15,841 bases of DNA from Candidatus Luteimonas excrementigallinarum (lineage in GTDB: Bacteria; Pseudomonadota; Gammaproteobacteria; Xanthomonadales; Xanthomonadaceae): positions 1 to 15,841 of the forward strand of contig DXCY01000293.1 in assembly GCA_019115725.1 (NCBI GenBank), in the 5' to 3' direction. The position numbers and the translations under genes are program-made. Position 1 is the stretch's first letter, and each line of letters begins with the position of its first letter. This document shows positions 1 through 6,191 of the stretch, one piece after another. Below the pieces are notes generated by a model, which was given only the letters and a program-made list of their open reading frames with translations, made no database searches and had not been told where the DNA came from.

Positions 1-13
1 TGGTTTGCGTGGT

Positions 14-37
14 GTCGGGGGCGTAGCCCCGACCTAC
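14..37 (-). repeat. GTAG-headed REP palindrome, copy 1
   Basis: On the minus strand this reads GTAG followed by a hairpin with a 7-bp stem GTCGGGG/CCCCGAC and loop CTACGC. An identical 24-mer occurs at 14483-14506 and, inverted, at 14583-14606. The GTAG head plus short GC hairpin is the architecture of the repetitive extragenic palindromes described in Stenotrophomonas. It lies downstream of egtD, so it may also stabilise or end that transcript, although no T-tract follows. Confidence 0.8.
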
Positions 38-62
38 GGGGCCGCGTATCCCGCCTCCATCC

Positions 63-86
63 ATAGGTCGGCCCTATGCGGCCGAC
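63..86 (+). repeat. Diverged REP palindrome, inverted partner of copy 1
   Basis: The sequence has an ATAG head and then a hairpin with stem GTCGGCC (67-73) and GGCCGAC (80-86) around loop CTATGC. Relative to the copy at 14-37 the stem changes are compensatory (GG/CC to CC/GG), so pairing is conserved. It sits head to head with copy 1, the same reverse-then-forward arrangement as the pair at 14483/14583. Confidence 0.7.
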
Positions 87-111
87 GCGCGGGATTGATG
101 GTTTGCGGGGC

Positions 112-134
112 ATCGGCGCGTAGCTCCGACCTGC
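112..134 (-). repeat. Degenerate REP copy next to the egtD stop
   Basis: This resembles the 24-mer at 14-37 with several substitutions; the GCGTAGC core and the CCGACCT end are kept. The flank also matches: TGGTTTGCG occurs at 1-9 and again at 99-107, so 99-134 looks like a decayed direct duplicate of 1-37. It ends 10 nt from the egtD stop codon. Confidence 0.55.
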
Positions 135-144
135 GACCCACCGA

Positions 145-1125
145 TCATGCCCGTGCCAGCAGACGCAGGCCGAGGCGGTCTTCGGGGTCGTTCCAGGAGT
201 CAGCAACCTCCCAGCCGGCCGCAGAGGCGAGCGCGGTGAAATCCGCATCAGTGTACTTGTGACTGGTCTCGACCTGCATCGCCTCGCCCGCCTCGAACTG
301 GAACGTGTGGCCATCCACCTGCACCTGCTGATCGCGCTGGCTGACCAGCGCGGTTTCAATCCGGCTGCGCTCTGTCGAATAGCGCGCACGATGACGGAAC
401 TGGTCCACGTCGAAATCGCTGCCGATCTCGCGGTTCAGCCGTACCAGCAGGTTGAGGGTGAAATCGGCGGTCACCCCGGCGGCATCGTTGTAGGCGGCCT
501 CGATCACCGCCGTCTCCTTATGCAGGTCGATGCCGATCAGCGCCAGCCCGTCGGCGCCCACCGTGTCGCGCATGGCGCGCAGCAGGTGAATGGATTCATC
601 GCGATCGAAATTGCCCAGCGTCGATCCGGGAAAGAACGCCAGTCTCCGTCGCGGCGCCCGGCCCGGCTGCGGCAGGCTCACCGGACGGGTAAAGTCGGCG
701 CACACCGGCAGCATTTCGATCGCGGCAAAGCGCCCTTCCAGCCGAGCCACGCTGTGCAGCAGCGCCGCGCGCGAGATCTCGATCGGGGTGTAAGCCACCG
801 GATCATCCAGTCCGGCCAGCAGCAGCTCCGTCTTGTGGCCACTGCCGCTGCCGTACTCCACCACGTGCAGGCGCGGGCCCACCACGGCGGCAATATCGGC
901 CAGGCGCGATTCCAGCAGGCCGATCTCCACCCGGGTCAGGTAGTACTCCGGCTGGTGGGTGATGCGCTCGAACAGCTCGGAGCCGCGGGCATCGTAGAAA
1001 TACTTGGACGGCAACCGCTTGGGGCTGGTCGACAGCCCCGCCACCACGTCGGCGGCAATCCGCTCCGGGGTGGGCTGCAGGTCAACCAGGTCGGCGTCGG
1101 GTACGACAGATGTGGACAGGTTCAT
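145..1125 (-). CDS. egtD: L-histidine N-alpha-methyltransferase EgtD
   Basis: The 326-aa product is predicted to trimethylate the alpha-amino group of histidine with three S-adenosylmethionines, giving hercynine, the first step of ergothioneine synthesis in the cytosol. The N-terminal KYFYDARGSELFERIT.QPEYYLTR block (about residues 41-65) is typical of the family. The SAM site VVEYGSGSGHKTELLL lies at about 88-103, and FPGSTLGNF at about 165-173 is characteristic of this family. The late QVETSHKYT motif (about 284-292) matches the substrate-binding E/S region near the C terminus. Length equals the usual 320-330 aa. The start ATG overlaps the egtB stop by 4 nt (ATGA at 1125-1122), so the two are very probably translationally coupled. 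What is seen is a full-length enzyme; substrate specificity follows from the family. Confidence 0.93.
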   Translation of the reverse strand: MNLSTSVVPDADLVDLQPTPERIAADVVAGLSTSPKRLPSKYFYDARGSELFERITHQPEYYLTRVEIGLLESRLADIAAVVGPRLHVVEYGSGSGHKTELLLAGLDDPVAYTPIEISRAALLHSVARLEGRFAAIEMLPVCADFTRPVSLPQPGRAPRRRLAFFPGSTLGNFDRDESIHLLRAMRDTVGADGLALIGIDLHKETAVIEAAYNDAAGVTADFTLNLLVRLNREIGSDFDVDQFRHRARYSTERSRIETALVSQRDQQVQVDGHTFQFEAGEAMQVETSHKYTDADFTALASAAGWEVADSWNDPEDRLGLRLLARA

Positions 1126-2447
1126 GCGTCACGGGCCAGGCGCAGGCCGGCCATCTGCCAGCGTGCATGGGAAGGGAAGAAGTTCCGGTAACTGGCGCGG
1201 ATATGGCCGGCCGGGGTGAGGCAGCTGCCGCCGCGCAGCACCCATTGGGCATTCATGAACTTGCCGTTGTACTCGCCCACCGAGCCCGGCCAGGGCCGGT
1301 AGCCGGGATAGGCGGTGTAGGCGCTGGCGGTCCATTCCCACACCCCGCCAAACAGCTGGGCGAAGCCGTTGATGCCTTCGGCACCGGCGGCGCGGGGATG
1401 AAGCACGATGTCATCGCCCCTGCCTGCCGGATCAGGCCCGGCAGCAGCCTGCTCCGCCGCCACCTGCTCCCACTCGGCCTCGCGCGGCAGGCGCGCGCCA
1501 GCCCAGCGCGCGTAAGCGTCGGCCTCGTAATAGGCCAGGTGGCAGGCCGGCGCATCCGCATCGGCCTCGCACCATCCGTGCAGGGTGAAGATCCGGTCCA
1601 GATCCTCATGCCAGTACAGCGGCCGGTCGACGCCCTCGCCCTGCAGCCAGGCCCAGCCGTCGCTCAGCCACAGGCCGGGATCGTGATAGCCGCCGTCGCG
1701 GATGAACTGGCGGAACTCACCATGCGTCACCGGGCGGTTGGCCAGCGCGTGCGGCTGCAGCAATACCGGATGGCGCGGCGACTCGTTGTCGTAGGCGAAG
1801 GCTGTCGAATCCTGCGGCCACGACGCGGTACCGATATGCGCAGTGCCGCCGGGGCGGCTGATCCACCGCAGCGGCACCGCGCCATCACGCATCCCGGCAG
1901 CCTGCTCATCACCGGCCTGCTCGCGATAGGCCGGATGCAGCGGGTTGCTCCAGAACGCGTGCTTGATATCGGTCAGCAGCAGCTCCTGGTGCTGTTGTTC
2001 GTGATGCAGGCCCAGCAGCAGGCGCTGCAGGGCCGGGCTATCCAGCTGCCCGGCGGTAGCGGCCTCAACGAGGCGCGCATCCACCTGGTGGCGGTAATCG
2101 ATCACCTCATCCAGCGGGGGCCGGGTCAGCAGCCCGCGCCGCGGCCGGGCGTGCATCGGCCCGATGCTCTGGTAATAGCTGTTGAACAGGAAATCCCAGG
2201 CCGGGTGTACCGCCTTGTAGCCTGGCAGGCCGGCCAGGATGAAGCGCTCGAAGAACCAGGTGGTATGGGCCAGGTGCCATTTGGCCGGGCTGGCGTCGGG
2301 CATGCTCTGCACCATCGCGTCCTCGGCGGACAGCGGCGCGGCCAGGGCCAGCGTGTGCGCCCGGACCGTGGCAAAGCGCGTGGTGAGCGTCTGCGCGCAG
2401 GGCGGCGCAGGAGCGGTGGCGGGAGCAGCCGTGGAAACGGAATCCAT
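1122..2447 (-). CDS. egtB: Ergothioneine biosynthesis sulfoxide synthase EgtB
   Basis: The 441-aa product is a non-haem iron oxygenase that should join hercynine to a thiol (cysteine or gamma-glutamylcysteine) with O2, forming the C-S sulfoxide intermediate of ergothioneine. The N-terminal DinB-like four-helix domain supplies iron ligands: WHLAHTTWFFE (about 57-67) and the HX3HXE motif HEQQHQE (149-155). The C-terminal formylglycine-generating-enzyme-like domain shows RLPREAEWE (319-327), GGVWEWTAS (367-375), VLRGGSC (403-409) and a closing RASYRNFFP...AGLRLAR. The start at 2447 is the ATG in frame; no strong Shine-Dalgarno is seen. The gene follows ychJ after 48 nt and overlaps egtD by 4 nt. 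No egtA, egtC or egtE homologue is in the window, so the thiol donor and C-S lyase are unassigned. A SenA-type (selenoneine) role cannot be excluded from sequence reading alone but is less likely. Confidence 0.92.
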   Translation of the reverse strand: MDSVSTAAPATAPAPPCAQTLTTRFATVRAHTLALAAPLSAEDAMVQSMPDASPAKWHLAHTTWFFERFILAGLPGYKAVHPAWDFLFNSYYQSIGPMHARPRRGLLTRPPLDEVIDYRHQVDARLVEAATAGQLDSPALQRLLLGLHHEQQHQELLLTDIKHAFWSNPLHPAYREQAGDEQAAGMRDGAVPLRWISRPGGTAHIGTASWPQDSTAFAYDNESPRHPVLLQPHALANRPVTHGEFRQFIRDGGYHDPGLWLSDGWAWLQGEGVDRPLYWHEDLDRIFTLHGWCEADADAPACHLAYYEADAYARWAGARLPREAEWEQVAAEQAAAGPDPAGRGDDIVLHPRAAGAEGINGFAQLFGGVWEWTASAYTAYPGYRPWPGSVGEYNGKFMNAQWVLRGGSCLTPAGHIRASYRNFFPSHARWQMAGLRLARDA

Positions 2448-2495
2448 CGATCCATGATCGACGCGCCCCGGTGACAGAAGCGTTAAACCACGCCC

Positions 2496-2879
2496 TCAGC
2501 CCTCCGCATCCAGATACAGCCAGCGCCCGTCAATGCGCAGGAAACGGCTGGTTTCCTGCATCCGCACGGCGCTGCCACCGCCAACCCGGTAGCGGGCCAC
2601 GAAGTCCACGGTGGCGCTGTCGGCGCCGGTAACGCGGTGGGAGTTCACCTTCAGACCGAGCCACGTGGGTCCGCCCTCGGCGGGCGCTTCCAGCGTCAGC
2701 GGCTGCGGGCAGGTATCCGGATGCCAGGTGTGGCGCAGGTAATCTTCCAGCAGCAGTACGTAGGCGCAGTAGCGCGAGCGCATCAGCGCTTCGGCATCCG
2801 CTGCCGGCCCACCGGCGTGCAGCCGTCCGCAGCAACGCGGGTAGGAGGCGCCGCTGCCACAGGGACAGGGGCCCTGCAT
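2496..2879 (-). CDS. ychJ: YchJ family SEC-C zinc-motif protein
   Basis: The 127-aa protein opens with the SEC-C zinc motif CPCGSG...YPRCCG near residues 4-18. It continues with LMRSRYCAYV, DYLRHTWHP and a C-terminal fold ending in RFLRIDGRWLYLDAEG, all typical of the YchJ/UPF0225 family (E. coli YchJ, 152 aa, unknown function; the SEC-C motif binds zinc in SecA). The open frame extends upstream to 2942, inside folE. I place the start at the ATG at 2879 because it lies one base after the folE stop (TGAGATG) and puts the SEC-C motif at the extreme N terminus, as in E. coli. Translation is therefore probably coupled to folE. The role is not established; a metal-dependent or protein-binding function is an inference. 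Confidence 0.85.
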   Translation of the reverse strand: MQGPCPCGSGASYPRCCGRLHAGGPAADAEALMRSRYCAYVLLLEDYLRHTWHPDTCPQPLTLEAPAEGGPTWLGLKVNSHRVTGADSATVDFVARYRVGGGSAVRMQETSRFLRIDGRWLYLDAEG

Positions 2880-2880
2880 C

Positions 2881-3489
2881 TCAGCCGCGGCGGCCGTTGC
2901 CGGCTTCGATGAAACGCAGGAACTCGGAGCGGGTGCGGGCATCGTCGCGGAACGCGCCGAGCATGCTGGAGGTGATCATGCTGACCCCGCGCTTGTGCAC
3001 ACCGCGGGTGGTCATGCACTCGTGGCTGCCTTCCACCACCACGCCCACGCCCAGCGGCTGCAGGGCGCGCTGGATGCAGCCGGCAATCTGCGCAGTCATC
3101 TTCTCCTGCACCTGCAGGCGTTTGGCGTAGGCCTCCACCACCCGCGCCAGCTTGCTGATGCCCACCACTTTGCCGGCCGGCAGGTAGCCCACGTGCACGC
3201 GGCCGATGATCGGCGCCATGTGGTGCTCGCAGTGGCTTTCGTATTCGATATCGCGCAGCACGATCATCTCGTCGTAGCCGCCGACCTCTTCGAACGTGCG
3301 CGCCAGGTACTCATCCGGATCCAGCGCGTAGCCGCTGAACCATTCGCGGTAGGCCTTGGCCACGCGCTTGGGAGTATCGAGCAGGCCCTCGCGCGCAGGG
3401 TCGTCCCCCGCCCAGCGCAGCAGAGTGCGCACGGCCTCTTCGGCCTGGTCACGGGTTACGCCGTGGGGATCGTCAGGAAGCTCGGCCAT
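2881..3489 (-). CDS. folE: GTP cyclohydrolase I FolE
   Basis: The 202-aa enzyme converts GTP to 7,8-dihydroneopterin triphosphate, the first step of tetrahydrofolate synthesis, and acts as a cytosolic decamer. Signature blocks are GLLDTPKRVAKAY (35-47), ESHCEHHMAPIIGRVHVGYLP (84-104), GISKLARVVE and GSHECMTTRGVHK (154-166). Zinc ligands Cys87, His90 and Cys158 align in spacing with E. coli Cys110, His113 and Cys181, so this is the classic zinc-dependent type IA enzyme. The start is the ATG at 3489, which has no clear Shine-Dalgarno; the N-terminal length is normal for the family. It is the second gene of the minus-strand run, 62 nt after the small membrane protein, and is followed immediately by ychJ. 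Confidence 0.96.
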   Translation of the reverse strand: MAELPDDPHGVTRDQAEEAVRTLLRWAGDDPAREGLLDTPKRVAKAYREWFSGYALDPDEYLARTFEEVGGYDEMIVLRDIEYESHCEHHMAPIIGRVHVGYLPAGKVVGISKLARVVEAYAKRLQVQEKMTAQIAGCIQRALQPLGVGVVVEGSHECMTTRGVHKRGVSMITSSMLGAFRDDARTRSEFLRFIEAGNGRRG

Positions 3490-3551
3490 GGGGCTGGATC
3501 ACGCTTGGGGGGAATCACCCATGGTAACGCGCCGCTGCACATCAGGCCTGC

Positions 3552-4010
3552 TCAGCCGGCCTGCTGCTGGTTCTGCCGGGTTTCCTGCATATCGCGCCAT
3601 GCATGCTGAACCGGGCCGCGGGCCTGATCCCAGGTGAGCCGCGACTGGCCGCGGATCTTCAGCCAGCGCGCGCCCAGCGCGGGCTCGATGTCCTCAAACG
3701 CCTGCCCGCCACGGCTGCGCCAGGTCTCCACCCCGAAGCGGTAGGCCGGCTCGTAATCACGCCACTCCATGTCCGGCACGTAGTACTCCATTTTCGAATG
3801 GATTTCCTGGAAGTGGCCCACGTTGTCGTCCGGATCGCCCGATACCGCCATCCGGTGTCCCACCAGGGCGCCGCCAGCCACGCCGATCACCACGCCCACC
3901 ACCAGCCCCGGCGGGCCGGCCGCCAGGTAACCCAGCGCCCCGAGCACCGCGCCTGCGGCCAGGGCGCTCAGGGTGGTACGCGGAATGTGTCGCCGTTCCA
4001 GAGTGCTCAT
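3552..4010 (-). CDS. Small glycine-zipper membrane protein, unknown function
   Basis: The 152-aa protein has a short basic N terminus, then a hydrophobic, glycine- and alanine-rich stretch (about residues 14-50, including GAVLGALGYL and GVVIGVAGGALVG) that could form one helical hairpin or two membrane helices. A soluble tail follows with WRDYEPAYRFG (about 83-93), FEDIEP..GARW and RGQSRLTWDQARGPVQHAWRD (about 120-140). The PAYRFG and RG.SRLTW..A...AW patterns recur in widespread proteobacterial proteins of unknown function, sometimes linked to stress. The start is the ATG at 4010, preceded by GGGAGG at 4020-4015 with a 4-nt gap; the much longer upstream frame is antisense to the peptidase gene and is not used. 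It is divergent from the DUF885 gene and may head the folE-ychJ-egtBD run. Confidence 0.8.
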   Translation of the reverse strand: MSTLERRHIPRTTLSALAAGAVLGALGYLAAGPPGLVVGVVIGVAGGALVGHRMAVSGDPDDNVGHFQEIHSKMEYYVPDMEWRDYEPAYRFGVETWRSRGGQAFEDIEPALGARWLKIRGQSRLTWDQARGPVQHAWRDMQETRQNQQQAG

Positions 4011-4043
4011 CCTGCCTCCCGGGCGCGGACACGCCGGTTCTCC

Positions 4044-4052
4044 TGTTATGTT
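4044..4052 (+). promoter_or_regulatory. Possible extended -10 element for the DUF885 gene
   Basis: TGTTATGTT lies in the 123-nt divergent spacer, about 80 nt before the GTG start. It resembles an extended -10 (TGn plus TATGTT, 4 of 6 to consensus). No recognisable -35 hexamer lies 16-18 nt upstream, so this is only a candidate. Confidence 0.25.
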
Positions 4053-4119
4053 CCGCACGCTATCGCGGCCCCGGTCGCCACACGGTGAAAGCCGGTCGGC
4101 CCGCGTCCACCCATCGACC

Positions 4120-4124
4120 AGGAG
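4120..4124 (+). promoter_or_regulatory. Ribosome binding site deciding the GTG start at 4134
   Basis: AGGAG sits 9 nt before the GTG at 4134. The next in-frame ATG is far downstream and would delete the lipoprotein signal peptide, so this site supports the GTG as the true start. Confidence 0.75.
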
Positions 4125-4133
4125 TAGAACACC

Positions 4134-5990
4134 GTGCGATCCGCCCTTGCCTGCAGCACCCTCGCCATCGCCCTGGCCCTGGCCGCCTGCTCGCCGCAGC
4201 CCGCCACCACCGATCCGGCCGGCAGCGCCATCAGCCAGCAGGCCGAAGACGAGTCGGCCCGCCTGAACGCGTGGTTTGAAGAGCAGTACGAGGCCTTCAT
4301 GCAGTTCACCCCGACCATGATGACCTTCCGCGGCCGCAAGGACCGCTACGACGAGCTCGACGACATGTCCGATGCCGGCCTGCGCGAGCGCCTGGACTGG
4401 ATGGCCGCGTCGGTGGCGGAGATGGAATCGACCTTCGATTACGACCGCCTGGATGAAGACGCGCGGATCTCCTGGGAGATCTGGAAGCGCCAGTACGACA
4501 GCGCGCGCGGACAGATGGAATACCTCGCGCATGCCTACCCGTTCGAACAGATGAACGGGATGAACAGCGTGCTGCCGATGTTCCTGATCAACTTCCACAA
4601 AGTGGACAGCGACGAGGACTACCTGGCCTACCTGTCGCGCCTGGAGGCGGTGCCGACCCTGCTGGGCGAACTGCTCACGCGCAGCCGCGCCTCGGCCGGG
4701 CAGGGCATCCGCCCGCCGCGTTTCGCCTACGAGGGCGTGATCGAGCAGTCGCGCAACATCATCACCGGCGCGCCGTTTGATGACGGCGGGGACAGCCCGC
4801 TGTGGGCCGACCTGCAGGCCAAGGCCGATGCGCTGGTGGATTCCGGCACGATCACCAGCGAGCGCGCCGACGCGCTGAAAACCCGGGCGCGCGAAGCGCT
4901 GGTGGCCCATATCCAGCCCGTGTACGAAGAGATCATCGCCTGGAGCACCGAAGAGCTGCCGCACGCGCTGGAGAACCCGACCGGCGTAGGCACCACCCAT
5001 CCCGACGGCGCCGCGTACTACGCCTGGCAGCTGCGCGAGAACACCACCACCGACATGAGCGCCGAGGAGATCCACCAGCTCGGTCTGGACGAGGTGGAGC
5101 GGCTGCGCGGGGAGATGGAAGCGGTGATGACGCAGGTGGGCTTCGAGGGCGACCTGCAGGCGTTCTTCCACTTCCTCAACACCGACCCGCAGTTCCGTTA
5201 TCCCAATACCGACGCGGGCCGCCAGGCCTATATCGACGATGCCACCGCGGCGATCGACAACATCGAGAAGGTGCTGCCCGAATACTTCGGCCTGCTGCCC
5301 AAAGCGGAGCTGGAAGTGCGCCGGGTGGAGGCCTTCCGCGAGCAGGACGGCGCCGCCCAGCACTACTACCCGGCCACTCCCGACGGCTCGCGCCCGGGCA
5401 TCTACTACGCGCACCTGTCGGACATGGACGCGATGCCGAAGACCGAGCTGGAAGTGATCGCCTACCACGAGGGCCTGCCCGGCCATCACATGCAGATTTC
5501 GATCGCCCAGGAGCTGGAAGATGTGCCCACCTTCCGCACCCAGCAGTTCACCACCGCCTACACCGAGGGCTGGGGGCTGTATTCGGAGTGGCTGGCCAAG
5601 GAGATGCCCGGTACCTACGAGGACCCGTATTCGGAATACGGCCGGCTGATGTCGGAAATGTGGCGCGCGATCCGCCTGGTGGTGGATACCGGCATGCACG
5701 CCAAGGGCTGGACCGAGGAGGAGGCGGTGGAGTACTTCCTCGCCAACAGCTCGATCCCCGAGGCCGCGGTGCGCTCGGAGATCCGCCGCTACCTGATCAT
5801 GCCCGGCCAGGCGACCGCCTATAAGGTCGGCATGATCAGGATGCAGCAGCTGCGCGCCAAGGCCGAGGCCGAGCTGGGGGAAGCCTTCGATATCCGCGGC
5901 TTCCACGACACCATCCTGGGCGGCGGCGCCATGCCCCTGGACCTGCTGGAACAGCGCGTCGACACCTGGATCGCCGAACAGCGCGGGTAA
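4134..5990 (+). CDS. DUF885 family metallopeptidase-like lipoprotein
   Basis: The 618-aa product starts at a GTG behind AGGAG. Residues 1-19 form a lipoprotein signal peptide with the lipobox LAAC and Cys19 as the likely lipidated residue, so the protein is probably anchored in the periplasm. The DUF885 hallmark HEGLPGHH is at 445-452, embedded in VIAYHEGLPGHHMQIS. It is followed by the conserved FTTAYTEGWGLYSEWLAKEM block (about 472-491), in which Glu478 may complete a metal site. This resembles the HExxH...E arrangement of gluzincin-like peptidases, but the family's substrate is mostly uncharacterised. The length of about 600 aa is normal. It is monocistronic: divergent from the small membrane protein, and convergent with sstT across a large palindrome. 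Periplasmic peptide hydrolysis is an inference from the family; the family assignment is firm. Confidence 0.88.
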   Translation: MRSALACSTLAIALALAACSPQPATTDPAGSAISQQAEDESARLNAWFEEQYEAFMQFTPTMMTFRGRKDRYDELDDMSDAGLRERLDWMAASVAEMESTFDYDRLDEDARISWEIWKRQYDSARGQMEYLAHAYPFEQMNGMNSVLPMFLINFHKVDSDEDYLAYLSRLEAVPTLLGELLTRSRASAGQGIRPPRFAYEGVIEQSRNIITGAPFDDGGDSPLWADLQAKADALVDSGTITSERADALKTRAREALVAHIQPVYEEIIAWSTEELPHALENPTGVGTTHPDGAAYYAWQLRENTTTDMSAEEIHQLGLDEVERLRGEMEAVMTQVGFEGDLQAFFHFLNTDPQFRYPNTDAGRQAYIDDATAAIDNIEKVLPEYFGLLPKAELEVRRVEAFREQDGAAQHYYPATPDGSRPGIYYAHLSDMDAMPKTELEVIAYHEGLPGHHMQISIAQELEDVPTFRTQQFTTAYTEGWGLYSEWLAKEMPGTYEDPYSEYGRLMSEMWRAIRLVVDTGMHAKGWTEEEAVEYFLANSSIPEAAVRSEIRRYLIMPGQATAYKVGMIRMQQLRAKAEAELGEAFDIRGFHDTILGGGAMPLDLLEQRVDTWIAEQRG

Positions 5991-6058
5991 CCAACACGCA
6001 GCCGCGAACCCGGCTCCTCGCTCTCCCAGCCGAAGGGCCGGAAACACAGATGGAGTGA

Positions 6059-6173
6059 GCCGCGCCCCGCCGCCGGGGGTACCGCGACAAGCAATACATG
6101 GATGTATTGCGCGCGCGTCGGGACAGGACGTCCCGCCGCGCGAAAAGCGATACCCCCGGCGGCGGGGCGCGGC
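6059..6173. repeat. Compound palindromic element (27-bp inverted repeat enclosing two hairpins)
   Basis: Left arm 6059-6085 and right arm 6147-6173 are complementary at 26 of 27 positions. Between them are two more palindromes. 6091-6110 pairs GCAATACAT with ATGTATTGC. 6112-6142 pairs CGCGCG (6112-6117) with CGCGCG (6137-6142) and CGGGAC (6119-6124) with GTCCCG (6130-6135). The single strand would fold as a three-way junction. It lies between the convergent DUF885 gene and sstT, starting 69 nt after one stop and ending 18 nt from the other. It could act as a bidirectional transcript end or stabiliser; there is no T-tract, so it is not a classic intrinsic terminator. It is not obviously coding. 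Confidence 0.85.
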
Positions 6174-6191
6174 GTCAGCCCGAAGAAGCCA

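Noticed and set aside
3487..3522. A 7-codon mini-frame upstream of folE (ATG at 3522, TGA at 3501) in frame with folE, considered as a uORF or a UGA-selenocysteine extension of FolE.
   Set aside because: The extension has no family support, no hairpin resembling SECIS follows the TGA, and FolE from 3489 has a normal N terminus.
3552..6047. An 831-aa open frame on the minus strand spanning the DUF885 gene.
   Set aside because: Only its last 152 codons, from the ATG at 4010 with a ribosome site, encode a plausible protein. The rest is His/Gly/Val/Leu-rich antisense shadow of a convincing lipoprotein gene in GC-rich DNA.
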